A stretch of DNA of 64,000 bases, from assembly GCA_023488455.1 (NCBI GenBank), contig JAMDDV010000015.1, forward strand, positions 62,001 to 126,000. The letters are read 5' to 3'. The stretch comes from Actinomycetota bacterium. Lineage in GTDB: Bacteria; Actinomycetota; Humimicrobiia; Hakubellales; JAMDDV01. Of this stretch, positions 52,581 through 61,114 are shown in pieces (the stretch's first letter is position 1; each line of letters begins with the position of its first letter). The notes beneath the pieces are model-generated. The model ran no database searches, had not been told where the DNA came from, and worked only from the letters and a program-made list of their open reading frames with translations. Both the position numbers and the translations under genes were made by a program.

Positions 52581-53628
52581 AATTTATTCTGTCCTGACTG
52601 CTTTCCAGTCCAAGGGTAACTATTCTGTCAATCAGTTCAGTGAAGGTTATTCCGCAGGCCAGAGCTTCTTTCGGGAAAAGCGATTCTTTTGTCAGCCCCG
52701 GTATCGTATTTACCTCAGAAACATAAGCGCGTTCATTTTTTAAGAACATATCCACCCGTGCGAAGCCCTTGCACCCGATTGCCTTAAATGCTCTGATGGC
52801 AAGTTCATTTAACAGGTGTTGCTGGTCTTGTGTAATATCTGCTGGTACTATCTCTGTAGCAAGACTTGGGTCGTACTTCGCCTCATAATCAAAGAACTCT
52901 TTCTTTGAGATTATTTCAATGGGAGGCAGGGCGATCGGTTTGTTGTTTCCAAGAATGCCGACCTGGATCTCCCTTCCATCTATGTATTCTTCAACGATGA
53001 AGGCATCTCCGTACTTTTTGGCTTCATCTACTGCCTTGATTATTGATGTAACTTTTTTTACAATACTGACGCCGATACTGGATCCCTGCCCGACCGGCTT
53101 GACCACAAGCGGTAAGCCCAGTGATGATACCCTTTGCATGATTTCATTTTCATCGTGGGCGAAATCCTTATCAAAGTATATGAATTCAGGAGTCGGCAGA
53201 TTTTCATAACTGAATAGCTTTTTTGATATCAGTTTGTTCATTGCTATGGAGCTTGCCATTACTCCGGAGCCGGTGTAGGGAAGACCGATCATCTCAAACA
53301 GACCCTGGATGGTCCCGTCCTCACCGTATGACCCGTGCAGTGCGATAAAGGCAATATCGCAAGAAGCACCAATGTTGATTGTTTCTAAGTTTAAAGCTGC
53401 AGACTTCTTGTCACATCGCTCAAGTGATATTGGCACTTTCTCGTTTTTTAATCTTATTGTGGAATACTTCTGAAGCGCAAACCATATGCCACCTCTGTCT
53501 ATCTCAACGGCGAGGACATCATACTTCTGTCTATCTATATTCTCGATTATATTCTGCCCTGAGCATAGGGATACCTCGCGCTCCGGCGATTGTCCACCCA
53601 TTATGACAGCTACTATTATCTTGTTCAC
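52573..53628 (-). CDS. ddl: D-alanine-D-alanine ligase
   Basis: About 351 aa ATP-grasp enzyme. IMGGQSPEREVSLCSG opens the family; ALHGSYGEDGTIQGLFE, GVMASSIAMNKLISKKL, VVKPVGQGSSIGVSIV and EVNTIPGLTKESLFP are ligand-binding motifs. It makes D-Ala-D-Ala for peptidoglycan; the active-site region does not show the Phe/Tyr question clearly without alignment. GTG 53628 gives the standard start. It implies a normal murein wall. Confidence 0.95.
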   Translation of the reverse strand: MNKIIVAVIMGGQSPEREVSLCSGQNIIENIDRQKYDVLAVEIDRGGIWFALQKYSTIRLKNEKVPISLERCDKKSAALNLETINIGASCDIAFIALHGSYGEDGTIQGLFEMIGLPYTGSGVMASSIAMNKLISKKLFSYENLPTPEFIYFDKDFAHDENEIMQRVSSLGLPLVVKPVGQGSSIGVSIVKKVTSIIKAVDEAKKYGDAFIVEEYIDGREIQVGILGNNKPIALPPIEIISKKEFFDYEAKYDPSLATEIVPADITQDQQHLLNELAIRAFKAIGCKGFARVDMFLKNERAYVSEVNTIPGLTKESLFPKEALACGITFTELIDRIVTLGLESSQDRINST

Positions 53629-53779
53629 AGTATACCCAAAATGTTTTTTAAAAAGTTTACAACAATAAATGTATTTTGAAAGCAGCCTTTGAAAAAGATC
53701 TTGAATACAATATAATGTCAACGTATTTTTAATAAATATTACTACTAAAGTAATTTTTATATAACAGAAGGGAATTACG

Positions 53780-54439
53780 ATGATCTGTGATTTTCACACC
53801 CACACGGTCCTCTCCGATGGAGAGAGCATACCAATTGAGGTGATAAGATTCAGCCATGTTAGGGGATACAGGGTAATTGCGTTAACGGATCACGTATCTG
53901 CTTCTAACATGACGCGAGTTATTGATGAACTGAAAAGGGACTGCAGCATTGCGGTGAAAAACTGGGATATCCTTGCTATACCTGGTGTAGAGATATCCAA
54001 TGTACCCAGGAACGAGGTGAAAGGTCTTGCTAAAAAGGCGAAGGAGCTTGGAGCAAGAATTGTTGTGATGCACGGAGAAAGCCCCATAGAGAAGGTCGAG
54101 CCTGGTACTAACTATGAGGCAGTTACCTGTGAGCATGTGGATTTGTTGGCACACCCTGGGTTGATTACTGAGGAAGAACTAAGGCTCGCTAAATCAAACG
54201 GCATATTCATCGAACTTTCATCGCGAAAGGGACATTCCATGGGCAATGGCCATGTCGCAAAGTATGGCTTAAAAATAGGCGTCAATTTCCTCGTGAACTC
54301 CGATTCTCACAAGGAAGACGACATGCTCGTTGAGGGAGAACAGGAGAAGGTCATCCTCTGCGCCGGCTTGGACAAAAGTCTCATCCATACGATCACTGTC
54401 GAAAATCCAAACCTCCTGCTAAAAAAACTCGGCTATTAA
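53780..54439 (+). CDS. PHP-domain phosphoesterase
   Basis: 219 aa. MICDFHTHTVLSDGESIPIE has the HxH metal motif, VIALTDHVSAS the second, IPGVEIS the third, DLLAHPGLITEEEL and LVNSDSHKEDDM the last His and Asp ligands. PHP enzymes hydrolyse phosphate esters with a trinuclear metal site; histidinol phosphatases are related, but the specific substrate is unknown. Confidence 0.85.
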   Translation: MICDFHTHTVLSDGESIPIEVIRFSHVRGYRVIALTDHVSASNMTRVIDELKRDCSIAVKNWDILAIPGVEISNVPRNEVKGLAKKAKELGARIVVMHGESPIEKVEPGTNYEAVTCEHVDLLAHPGLITEEELRLAKSNGIFIELSSRKGHSMGNGHVAKYGLKIGVNFLVNSDSHKEDDMLVEGEQEKVILCAGLDKSLIHTITVENPNLLLKKLGY

Positions 54440-54488
54440 GGAATAATATGATAAGTGTAAAATATTTATGTTATTTCTTTACTATCTT

Positions 54489-54680
54489 GTGAAATTATCT
54501 CAAAAGGAGCCTCAGAATAATCTGATAGAGATGAGATAAGAATGGATTTCCCAATCTGATGGTCGTATTCGTTTTTGGGCAAAGGTAGAGGAATTAGAGG
54601 GCAAGCATCTAAGGGTAGTTACTCTCGAAGACAGTTTTACGATTCATAACGCCTTTATAGACCGGGGATTTAAACCTTAG
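54489..54680 (+). pseudogene. Decayed small toxin-like gene before the DUF2283 gene
   Basis: One frame runs from GTG 54489 to TAG 54678 with a single in-frame TAA at 54537. After that stop it reads EWISQSDGRIRFWAKVEELE, then LRVVTLEDSFTIHNAFIDRG and FKP. The second half looks like a real small protein of the DUF4258-like kind that normally accompanies DUF2283. The stop and lack of a ribosome site suggest it is dead. Family call tentative. Confidence 0.4.
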
Positions 54681-54694
54681 GAAGGTGATGGATA

Positions 54695-54913
54695 ATGAGG
54701 ATTAAATATTACAAGGAAACGGATTCTCTATATATAGACTTGGCTGAGAGAAGTAGCAAGGAATCATTAGAGGTTGCTCCTGGTATTGTAATTGATTTTG
54801 ACGAAAATAACGAGATTGTTGGAATAGACATAGATAAGGCAAGTAAGGTTTTGAGCCTTTCTGAATTTGAGATCTCTGACTTCCCATCAAAAAAATTAGT
54901 GTTCTTAAAGTAG
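54695..54913 (+). CDS. DUF2283 protein (antitoxin-like)
   Basis: 72 aa. MRIKYYKETDSLYIDLAERS, then APGIVIDFDENNEIVGIDID, is the DUF2283 pattern. Members usually sit beside a DUF4258 toxin-like gene; here the upstream partner appears broken. GGAAGGTGATGG precedes the ATG. An orphan antitoxin is the likely status. Confidence 0.75.
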   Translation: MRIKYYKETDSLYIDLAERSSKESLEVAPGIVIDFDENNEIVGIDIDKASKVLSLSEFEISDFPSKKLVFLK

Positions 54914-55018
54914 GTCAGTGTCAAGTAATTTTCTGCCGTTGAATGTTGTGATTATTATTACGCTGTTATGGCTTGCTTTGAAAACTTTATTCTCTTTGTG
55001 GTCATCAATAAATAGTTA

Positions 55019-55300
55019 TTATCTTCCAGCGATTAATTCATCGATTTCTAATGAGACCTCGTCAATATTATATGTTCTTCCCTCCAGGAAATCCTTGTAA
55101 CCTGCAAGGATATTTTTAATGAACTTGATCTCTTCCTCTTTACGCTCGAAATCATCAACGCTTTGAATGACTACAGCAGGCTTTCCTTTTTGCGTAAGTA
55201 CCATTATTGAATGATCTTTTTTAATTTTTTCTACAAAAGCCGAAAAATTATTTCTAAATTCGGTAATAGGTTTTATATCTTTTGAAAGATTTAGCTCCAT
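55019..55300 (-). CDS. Phd/YefM-family antitoxin, toxin missing
   Basis: 93 aa. IKPITEFRNNFSAFVEKIKK and MVLTQKGKPAVVIQSVDDFE form the Phd/YefM fold. The C-terminal helix holds FIKNILAGYKDFLEGRTYNI. Downstream (54914-55018) there is only a short start-like stretch (MTTKRIKFSKQA) that hits a stop, so a toxin gene may have been lost. It is leftward, against its neighbours. Confidence 0.75.
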   Translation of the reverse strand: MELNLSKDIKPITEFRNNFSAFVEKIKKDHSIMVLTQKGKPAVVIQSVDDFERKEEEIKFIKNILAGYKDFLEGRTYNIDEVSLEIDELIAGR

Positions 55301-55521
55301 GATTTTTCTCCTTAGATTATTACCTTTAAAAGTAATTCTATATTCTCTTTTATCTGTATTTCAATATTACCTGAGAAGAAACTTAATTTCTTCATGTAGT
55401 TTAAAGTAAGGAAATTTTAGCTTGTCTTGACAGGTAAACGAACTTTGTGTTAATCTCTTGCAGCAATGCAGAATTACTGCAATGCAATATTTTTGCAATA
55501 TCCATGAGAGGAGGGTCAAAA

Positions 55522-55767
55522 TTGGTTCGTCAGTTGAGCCAGAGAAAAACAATTACAATACCAACAGAGGTCTTAGAGCGCATCGGTTCTAAGCCTGGTG
55601 ATTTCTTTGAAATTACGGAAGATGGATATCGCATTATCTTAGTTCCTAAAGTTATAGAAGACAAGTTTACTGAAGAAGAATGGGAGAAGATAAATTTATT
55701 AGCCAGAGAAAAAGGGGAAACTTACGAAAAAGCTGTAGACGCCAAGCAGCACCTTAAGGATTTATGA
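55522..55767 (+). CDS. AbrB/MazE-like antitoxin
   Basis: About 81 aa from TTG 55522, fixed by GGAGGG at 55510-55515. LSQRKTITIPTEVLERIGSK and PGDFFEITEDGYRIILVPK are the swapped-hairpin AbrB fold. A charged tail (EEWEKINLLAREKGETYEKA) would bind the toxin encoded one base after its stop. Confidence 0.75.
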   Translation: MVRQLSQRKTITIPTEVLERIGSKPGDFFEITEDGYRIILVPKVIEDKFTEEEWEKINLLAREKGETYEKAVDAKQHLKDL

Positions 55768-55768
55768 A

Positions 55769-56041
55769 TTGAAATATGAGTTTAAGCCCTCTTTTGATAA
55801 GACCCTCAGGAAATTAGATTCGGTTCGCAAGGAAAGAGTTCTGGAAGCAGTCTCGCATTTGATCGATTTTTTTGAGACAGGGGAAAAAACAAAAGGACTT
55901 GGCTTAAAGCATCTAAGAGAAAATTTTTGGGAGGTCAGAATAGATATTAGAGATAGGATTGTATTTGCTATAGAGGGCGATACTATTGGCTTTGTAGTTG
56001 TCGGATCTCATGATGAGATTAAAAAATTCCTAAAAAATTAG
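55769..56041 (+). CDS. RelE/ParE-superfamily toxin
   Basis: 90 aa. YEFKPSFDKTLRKLDSVRKE, LKHLRENFWEVRIDIRDRIV and FVVVGSHDEIKKFLKN match the RelE/YafQ/ParE fold with its core Arg-rich strands. Start is TTG 55769, one base after the antitoxin stop. Such toxins cleave mRNA at the ribosome or act on gyrase; which one is not clear. The pair AbrB-RelE looks intact. Confidence 0.75.
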   Translation: MKYEFKPSFDKTLRKLDSVRKERVLEAVSHLIDFFETGEKTKGLGLKHLRENFWEVRIDIRDRIVFAIEGDTIGFVVVGSHDEIKKFLKN

Positions 56042-56076
56042 CTAATCGAAGATATCCAAAAAGGAGGGTTTAGGGT

Positions 56077-56181
56077 ATGGATTCATGGAAAGCAGAAATG
56101 GAAATATTGAGAAATCTTGATAAGTTGGGTCTCGAAATGAAGGAGTGGAAGTTTAACAGAGAAGAACTTTATGAAGATTAA
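56077..56181 (+). CDS. 34-aa acidic protein, function unknown
   Basis: A strong ribosome site (AGGAGGGTTTAGGGT) precedes ATG 56077. The protein is MDSWKAEMEILRNLDKLGLE, then MKEWKFNREELYED: a single amphipathic helix, rich in Glu and Lys. It is 35 bases after the RelE-like gene. It could be a truncated antitoxin or a small effector; no family recognised. Confidence 0.4.
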   Translation: MDSWKAEMEILRNLDKLGLEMKEWKFNREELYED

Positions 56182-56318
56182 TTTCATTGTAACGCCCCAT
56201 ATTATATATCTGAACCCACACTGCTTGATAAATTTGACATTATTTATGAATATCTGTAAGTTTTGTTAATTTGATACCTTGGTGTCATTAATGTATTATC
56301 TTTGTAGAGGTGAGGCTT

Positions 56319-56513
56319 GTGGAGAGAAAGCGAATTCAAGTCTATGCAGATACAGAGACTAAACGCTGTATTGAACTTGTAGCAGCTAAACATGATCTAC
56401 GAGCCCCTCAAGAGAAAATAAAAACCCGCCGAAACGGGAAACTTATTGACCTTGATAGGATCCTTGAAAGAATACGCGAAGAACGAGATTATGAACTCGA
56501 TAATTTGCGTTGA
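56319..56513 (+). CDS. RHH-like antitoxin, probably internally shortened
   Basis: 64 aa from GTG 56319 with AGAGGTGAGG upstream. It starts MERKRIQVYADTETKRCIEL, like RHH antitoxins, but then jumps to a basic then helical tail (KTRRNGKLIDLDRILERIRE). The second RHH helix is hard to see, so part may be deleted. Its end overlaps a truncated PIN gene by 23 bases, the normal vapBC layout. Confidence 0.5.
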   Translation: MERKRIQVYADTETKRCIELVAAKHDLRAPQEKIKTRRNGKLIDLDRILERIREERDYELDNLR

Positions 56514-56577
56514 CGCTAGCTTTGTTCTACGTACACTTCTCCCAATAATGCTGTTAAAGAGAGGCTACCATGGGTGA
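56491..56577 (+). pseudogene. vapC-like PIN toxin truncated to its first 28 codons
   Basis: From ATG 56491: MNSIICVDASFVLRTLLP, a clear PIN N-terminus with the first Asp, followed by ten unrelated residues and TGA at 56575. The rest of the PIN domain is gone. With the shortened antitoxin before it, this is the remnant of a VapBC module. Confidence 0.55.
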
Positions 56578-56698
56578 AGTGGATAGGTAGTTCCAGCCTT
56601 GTGTAATAACATACTGGCCCAAAGTACAGCGAACAAAATTTCCAACATAAAGTCAAATGCAACATAAATAGAAAAATTTTTAATTGGAGGGGGCAATT

Positions 56699-57493
56699 AT
56701 GTCAAAACGAATTTCAAAAAGAATTTCAAAGAGTGTCCTATTTATTAGCCTGATTGCCGTCAGCATTATTGCTTTAGTTATCTTTGCTGGTTGTAAGATC
56801 ACTCGGCCACTTGTGACTGCGAAGGAAACCGTTCAGACCACGCCTTTGACTGTGCAAAATAAACTTTTGACCGTTTCAGGCACAGGGAAGGTGATAGCAT
56901 CACCAGACGAGGTCACGGTTATGGCAGGTGTTGAGACCAAGAGTGAGACTGCCCAAGAAGCGATGGATACCAACAGCAAGATAATGAAGGAACTGATTGA
57001 TGCTGTGAAGAATTTTGGGATTGATGAAAAGGATATCGCCACCGTCGGTGTGAATATTTATCCAGATTATTATTATCCACAGGATGGAGGACCATCACAG
57101 ATCGTTGGATATTCTGCCTGGAACCAGGTGAATATAAAGACAAAAGAGATAGATAAAGTCGGTGAACTTATCGCCATTCTGACAGAATCAGGAGCAACCA
57201 GCATCAGCGGTGTAGAATTTCGCCTGAGTGAGGACAATCAAGCTAACATCGATGCACTGAATCTTGCGTATGATAATGCCATGGCCAAAGCGAATTCGCT
57301 CGCATCGAAGATGGGGGTTGAGATAGTAGGTGTATATTCTGCCACTGAGTCAGGGGCAGTGACACCTCCGCAGCCGGTAAGTTATGCCATGGAGAAAGCA
57401 ATAGGCGGAGAAGGTGAAGTAGCGCCACCACCAATCCAGCCGCAGCATATTGAAGTTATCTCCTATATCTCAGTCAGCTATCTGATCAAGTAG
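56699..57493 (+). CDS. SIMPL-domain (DUF541) lipoprotein
   Basis: About 264 aa. A signal with lipobox IFAGC (Cys about residue 33) is followed by the SIMPL domain: LLTVSGTGKVIASPDEVTVM, TNSKIMKELIDAVKNFGIDE, and GVEFRLSEDNQANIDALNLA. The family includes Omp26-like proteins of uncertain role, outside the membrane. ATG 56699 has GGAGGGG upstream. It ends before a strong terminator. Confidence 0.85.
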   Translation: MSKRISKRISKSVLFISLIAVSIIALVIFAGCKITRPLVTAKETVQTTPLTVQNKLLTVSGTGKVIASPDEVTVMAGVETKSETAQEAMDTNSKIMKELIDAVKNFGIDEKDIATVGVNIYPDYYYPQDGGPSQIVGYSAWNQVNIKTKEIDKVGELIAILTESGATSISGVEFRLSEDNQANIDALNLAYDNAMAKANSLASKMGVEIVGVYSATESGAVTPPQPVSYAMEKAIGGEGEVAPPPIQPQHIEVISYISVSYLIK

Positions 57494-57532
57494 CACTATA
57501 TTTCCGATCAACAACTATTTTCTGGTACCTTG

Positions 57533-57560
57533 AGCCCCGCAATTTGCGGGGCTAATTTTA
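57533..57560 (+). terminator. Intrinsic terminator after the SIMPL gene
   Basis: AGCCCCGC (57533-57540) pairs perfectly with GCGGGGCT (57546-57553) over an AATTT loop. AATTTTATT follows. Confidence 0.85.
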
Positions 57561-57705
57561 TTGCAAGAAAAACTTCATTTCAAGCAGTTGTAAGATTAAC
57601 ACTGACACTAATAACGGTTTGCTTCCTACGTAAAAATCAGAAAAGTGCTGATAGTTTTATATAAAGCCAAATAGTATTTTATGAAATGTGTAAACTTACC
57701 AATTC

Positions 57706-57821
57706 TAATATTGCGTGGGTTGTTCTTTCTAAAAAAGAATATTTCTAGATAACAGATGCGGAGAAACTAAGCTTAAATTTGGTTTGTCTATAAGGCTTAG
57801 TGGAGCAAATGACAAAACCGA
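57706..57821 (+). ncRNA. Candidate riboswitch-like pseudoknot RNA, copy 1
   Basis: This 116-base stretch is identical to 62479-62594. A 5' hairpin (TTCTTTCTAAAAAAGAA) is followed by GATGCGGAGAAAC. Stem A is CTAAGC (57767-57772) with GCTTAG (57795-57800); stem B is GGTTTGTC (57781-57788) with GACAAAACC (57811-57819). The stems interleave, forming an H-type pseudoknot with joining segment TGGAGCAAAT. It lies in the leader of the GT-C-like membrane gene at 58012, followed by a related second unit and a terminator. No known riboswitch class could be assigned by eye. Confidence 0.65.
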
Positions 57822-57892
57822 ATTCTAAAGTTTTAAGCTTGTTTGTCGATATATTTAGTGTAGATGTAACCGTACCGACAAAAACAGAGCTG
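57822..57892 (+). ncRNA. Diverged tandem second pseudoknot unit
   Basis: The same stem order recurs: CTAAA (57825-57829) with TTTAG (57854-57858), and TGTTTGTCG (57840-57848) with CGACAAAAACA (57876-57886). The joining segment starts TGTAGATG in place of TGGAGCAA, and the loop holds TTAAGCTTGTTTGTC. Tandem aptamers are known for cooperative riboswitches. Its last three bases are the first three of the terminator. Confidence 0.5.
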
Positions 57893-57927
57893 ATTAAAAT
57901 GGGCGCATTGGTCAGCTCTGTTTTTTA
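57884..57927 (+). terminator. Intrinsic terminator of the tandem RNA element
   Basis: ACAGAGCTGA (57884-57893) pairs perfectly with TCAGCTCTGT (57912-57921) and runs into TTTTTT. Its 5' arm starts within the closing stem of the second pseudoknot, so the two may compete. It sits 85 bases before the gene at 58012. Confidence 0.8.
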
Positions 57928-58011
57928 TATTGTCTTGATAATTTAGCAGCATGGTGGCTATTATGTAAATAGTTTTTTGTAAATAATTGTCTTATCAGCA
58001 AGTAAATTTCA

Positions 58012-60204
58012 ATGAATTTGTTAAAGTCTATCCAGAATAAGTTTATCAGGCAAAGTAAAAATCTTGATAGAAAGCACAGTGTTTACAGTCGTCTTTCCAC
58101 TATTTTTGTTTTCCTGGTCATTTATGTAGTTCTAATTTTAGCTTATAAACCAAATCTGCTGTTTAGCTTGACGACGACATCTGGAGGCGACATGGGAGCT
58201 CATCACTATGCCGCAAAATTTCTAATTGAAGAGCTTCTACCTCGTTTTCGTCTATCTGGATGGTCGATGGGATGGTATGCTGGGATACCCATGTTCTCTT
58301 TTTATTTCCCACTTCCATTTTTGCTTATTGCTCTTTTAAGTAAAATAATCCCTTACCTTATTGCTTTCAAGTTGATAACCGTGCTTGGTGTTTTTATGCT
58401 GCCCTTGGCTGCTTATGCATTTGCGCGGCTTTTAAGATTTCAATCTCCATTACCACAACTTGCAGCCATTTTCGCTGCAGTCTTTCTCTTCATGAAGAGC
58501 TATTCAATTTATGGTGGTAATATTTTAAGTACTCTAGCAGGTGAATTTAGCTACTCGCTCAGTTTTGCGCTGGTCTTCATTTTTATGGGTACGTTGTATC
58601 GAGGCATGGAGAGGGGGAGGTTTGACTGGTTATTTGTGCTTAATTGTCTGATATTGACGACTTTAGCTCTTTCTCATGTAGTAACCACTATCTCTTTGAT
58701 ATTGATGGTTCCTGGGCTTTTGCTGATTAATAGGCAGTGGAAATCAGTTATCTATGTGGTGTCTGTTTTTCTTATAGGTTTTTGTCTGACGGCATTTTGG
58801 TCCTTGCCATTTTTGGATAAATTTAGTTGGACAACCAACATGGGATGGATGAGCATCCGAACTCTTAAAGATTACTTGCCTGTAGAGATTCGTCCTGCGG
58901 CAGTGATTGCTTTGGTGGGAATAATTTATTCTTTTAGAAAAAAGGATATTCGTACTATTCCGCTTCTTTGGGGTACATTTATTTTTGCAGTCGTATTTTT
59001 TGTATTGCCTGAGGGTCGATTATGGAATGGAAGATTGCTTCCATTTTTATTTTTTTTAATATACATATGGGCAGCTTATGGGTTTTATAGTCTTTTTAAT
59101 TCTTTGATTCTATTGTTAAAAAAGCTTTTTGGAATACAGGGTGAAATAATTTCGCATGTATATACCCCGATAATTGCAGTTATCCTTGGTTTTGTGATTT
59201 TTTTTAGTAGCGCACAGGCACAAAATTGGATCAGGTGGAACTATTCTGGGTATGAATCCAAGGAAAATTGGGCACAATATGAGCGAGTTATGGATTATTT
59301 AAATACATTACCGTCGGGCAGGGTTATGAATGAACATGACAATGACAGGATTGGTAAATTTGGTACTCCAAGAGCTTTTGAGTTGATCCCGTACTGGACG
59401 GACCAGCCTGTCATGGAGGGTACTTTACCGGAGAGCTCTTTTACCGCTCCTTTTCACTTTATTAATCAAGCTGAGCTTTCAGTACATCCAGGATCTGGAA
59501 TTGGATGGATCGATTTTCCATCCGTAAATGTTTCACGCGGCATAACTCACCTTCAGCTTATGAATATTAGCTATCTGATCGTCAGCTCCCCTGAAGTAGT
59601 GGGAGAGATGGCAAGAGATCAGCGCGTAGAGTTTCTTGTTAAAATTGGGGACTTCAGTATTTTTCGAATAAAAAACAGTAGCGGTTATGTCGAAATAATG
59701 AAAAACTGGCCGCTGCGCCTGAAAACGAATAGTTGGCAAAAAACGATAATTCCCTGGTATCTTGAGGAGTCAGCTCTTGATGTCCCGGTCATTTGGGATA
59801 GGGGAGAGGTTGCAATTAAAGTGTTCGATCCAATTGAAGCACCTGATCTGATTAGTCCTCCAATTAAACCTATCAATGCCGAGGGTGTTGTGAAGATAGA
59901 AATAATTGAAAATGAAAAGATTTTTTTTAAGACCACTGCTGTTGGGTATCCCCACTTGGTAAAAGTTTCCTATTTTCCAAACTGGCGGGCTCAAGGCGCT
60001 GATGGACCTTTTGTCGTGTCACCATCTTTTATGATGGTAATCCCCAGGCAGCAGGAAGTTACATTGATCTATGAAAAAACTAATTCTGAAATCATAGGGT
60101 TGATATTGACCCTGGTCAGCTGGGTAGCTCTCTTTATATTATTAATTTTGAATTTAAAAAGAATTTTCTCATTGTGCAAGCGAAGCAAAGAGTTGGTGCA
60201 TTAG
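58012..60204 (+). CDS. Polytopic membrane protein, GT-C/PTPS-related type
   Basis: 730 aa. About eleven to thirteen membrane helices cover residues 25-400, then a large extracytoplasmic part, and a last helix near 705. The first loop has TTTSGGDMGAHHYAAKFLIE, an acidic motif of the sort seen in lipid-linked-sugar GT-C transferases. The extracellular domain includes MNEHDNDRIGKFGTP and the region ends with a beta domain. It resembles the 6-pyruvoyl-tetrahydropterin-synthase-related membrane family. Likely role is glycan or lipid assembly, not proven. The leader carries the tandem RNA element. Confidence 0.6.
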   Translation: MNLLKSIQNKFIRQSKNLDRKHSVYSRLSTIFVFLVIYVVLILAYKPNLLFSLTTTSGGDMGAHHYAAKFLIEELLPRFRLSGWSMGWYAGIPMFSFYFPLPFLLIALLSKIIPYLIAFKLITVLGVFMLPLAAYAFARLLRFQSPLPQLAAIFAAVFLFMKSYSIYGGNILSTLAGEFSYSLSFALVFIFMGTLYRGMERGRFDWLFVLNCLILTTLALSHVVTTISLILMVPGLLLINRQWKSVIYVVSVFLIGFCLTAFWSLPFLDKFSWTTNMGWMSIRTLKDYLPVEIRPAAVIALVGIIYSFRKKDIRTIPLLWGTFIFAVVFFVLPEGRLWNGRLLPFLFFLIYIWAAYGFYSLFNSLILLLKKLFGIQGEIISHVYTPIIAVILGFVIFFSSAQAQNWIRWNYSGYESKENWAQYERVMDYLNTLPSGRVMNEHDNDRIGKFGTPRAFELIPYWTDQPVMEGTLPESSFTAPFHFINQAELSVHPGSGIGWIDFPSVNVSRGITHLQLMNISYLIVSSPEVVGEMARDQRVEFLVKIGDFSIFRIKNSSGYVEIMKNWPLRLKTNSWQKTIIPWYLEESALDVPVIWDRGEVAIKVFDPIEAPDLISPPIKPINAEGVVKIEIIENEKIFFKTTAVGYPHLVKVSYFPNWRAQGADGPFVVSPSFMMVIPRQQEVTLIYEKTNSEIIGLILTLVSWVALFILLILNLKRIFSLCKRSKELVH

Positions 60205-60228
60205 TAGAAAGACCTTCTAGCATTATAT

Positions 60229-60423
60229 CTATGATTTGATTAAGTCACTTTCCAGGTGATTTTTGGCTTGATTGATAAGCAAAGGGGATAAGATTAAGAT
60301 GTAATCACCCATTAGAGCGTGGCGAAGCACCTCACGTGGCCATCTTGGGAAGGCTGAGCCAGCTATAAGGACGGTTGCATCCAGCATGACTCTAGGAAGT
60401 CTTTTGCCGGATGGCTCTGCCAT
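60229..60423 (-). pseudogene. Truncated PIN-domain toxin
   Basis: From ATG 60423 it reads MAEPSGKRLPRVMLDATVLI, then SAFPRWPREVLRHALMGDYI and a stop after IKS. The first PIN Asp and the second strand are present, but the last acidic sites are missing; a full PIN is about twice as long. It overlaps an intact-looking antitoxin. It is probably an inactive remnant. Confidence 0.55.
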
Positions 60424-60706
60424 ATTGCTCCTCAAAGACCTTTTGTTTGGTCTTCTCCATGTCCTCGATCAGTTGTTCTTCAGTGATGCCTCTGCGTTCC
60501 GCCTCTTTGCCCAAAGCTCTGGTGAAGTATTCAAAGTGCTCTAATTTTTCCAATTGAGTGAGCTTTTCAAGATCATCAATGCCGATGATGGCAGCTACAG
60601 ATAAGCCGCCTTTCTCTATGATTATGCGCTCATCACATCGATGGACGCGCTTAAGCACCTGACCAAAATTAGTTCTTGCTTCTGAGGCTTTGATGGTGTG
60701 CAGCAT
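60392..60706 (-). CDS. Phd/YefM-family antitoxin
   Basis: About 104 aa. MLHTIKASEARTNFGQVLKR and RIIIEKGGLSVAAIIGIDDL form the fold. The long acidic and basic helix (LGKEAERRGITEEQLIEDME) would clasp a PIN toxin. The toxin overlapping its 3' end is truncated. ATG 60706 is chosen by family start; six residues more are in frame. Confidence 0.75.
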   Translation of the reverse strand: MLHTIKASEARTNFGQVLKRVHRCDERIIIEKGGLSVAAIIGIDDLEKLTQLEKLEHFEYFTRALGKEAERRGITEEQLIEDMEKTKQKVFEEQYGRAIRQKTS

Positions 60707-60886
60707 GGGCTTTCTTTCTATCACTCATATCACCTCATTGGTTAAATTTGTTCAATTTTAGGCAATATACATCAAAACTAACATAATATCAAGTACCTGT
60801 TGTTTAAAATAGGACTATTTGACGTTGCTCATATTTTTCCTTACAATAAAGTAAGATATATAAATTCTTACGAAGGAGCTAAGGAC

Positions 60887-61114
60887 ATGATAGATGCCAA
60901 GCTTACCTCTAAAGGTCAGCTGACTATTCCTAAATTAGTAAGGGAGCGCTTAGGCATAAGACCTGGTGATGAGGTGGAATTTGTAGAGGAGACCGATGGG
61001 TATTTAATGAAGAAACGGGTGGAAATATCTCCCTTTGATAAGTACTTGGGTTATCTGAAGGGCAAGGAAGGAGAAGATCCGGATCAGATTATCGAGGCCT
61101 TGCGGGGACGATGA
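60887..61114 (+). CDS. AbrB-family antitoxin (VapB-like)
   Basis: 75 aa. MIDAKLTSKGQLTIPKLVRE then LGIRPGDEVEFVEETDGYLM is the AbrB swapped hairpin. The tail has PFDKYLGYLKGKEGEDPDQI. ATG 60887 has GGAG and AAGGA upstream. Its stop overlaps the PIN toxin start by four bases (ATGA). Confidence 0.85.
   Translation: MIDAKLTSKGQLTIPKLVRERLGIRPGDEVEFVEETDGYLMKKRVEISPFDKYLGYLKGKEGEDPDQIIEALRGR

Noticed and set aside
59529..59544. A third parS-like sequence (TGTTTCACGCGGCATA)
   Set aside because: Only the left half matches; the right half of the palindrome is missing, and it lies in coding sequence.
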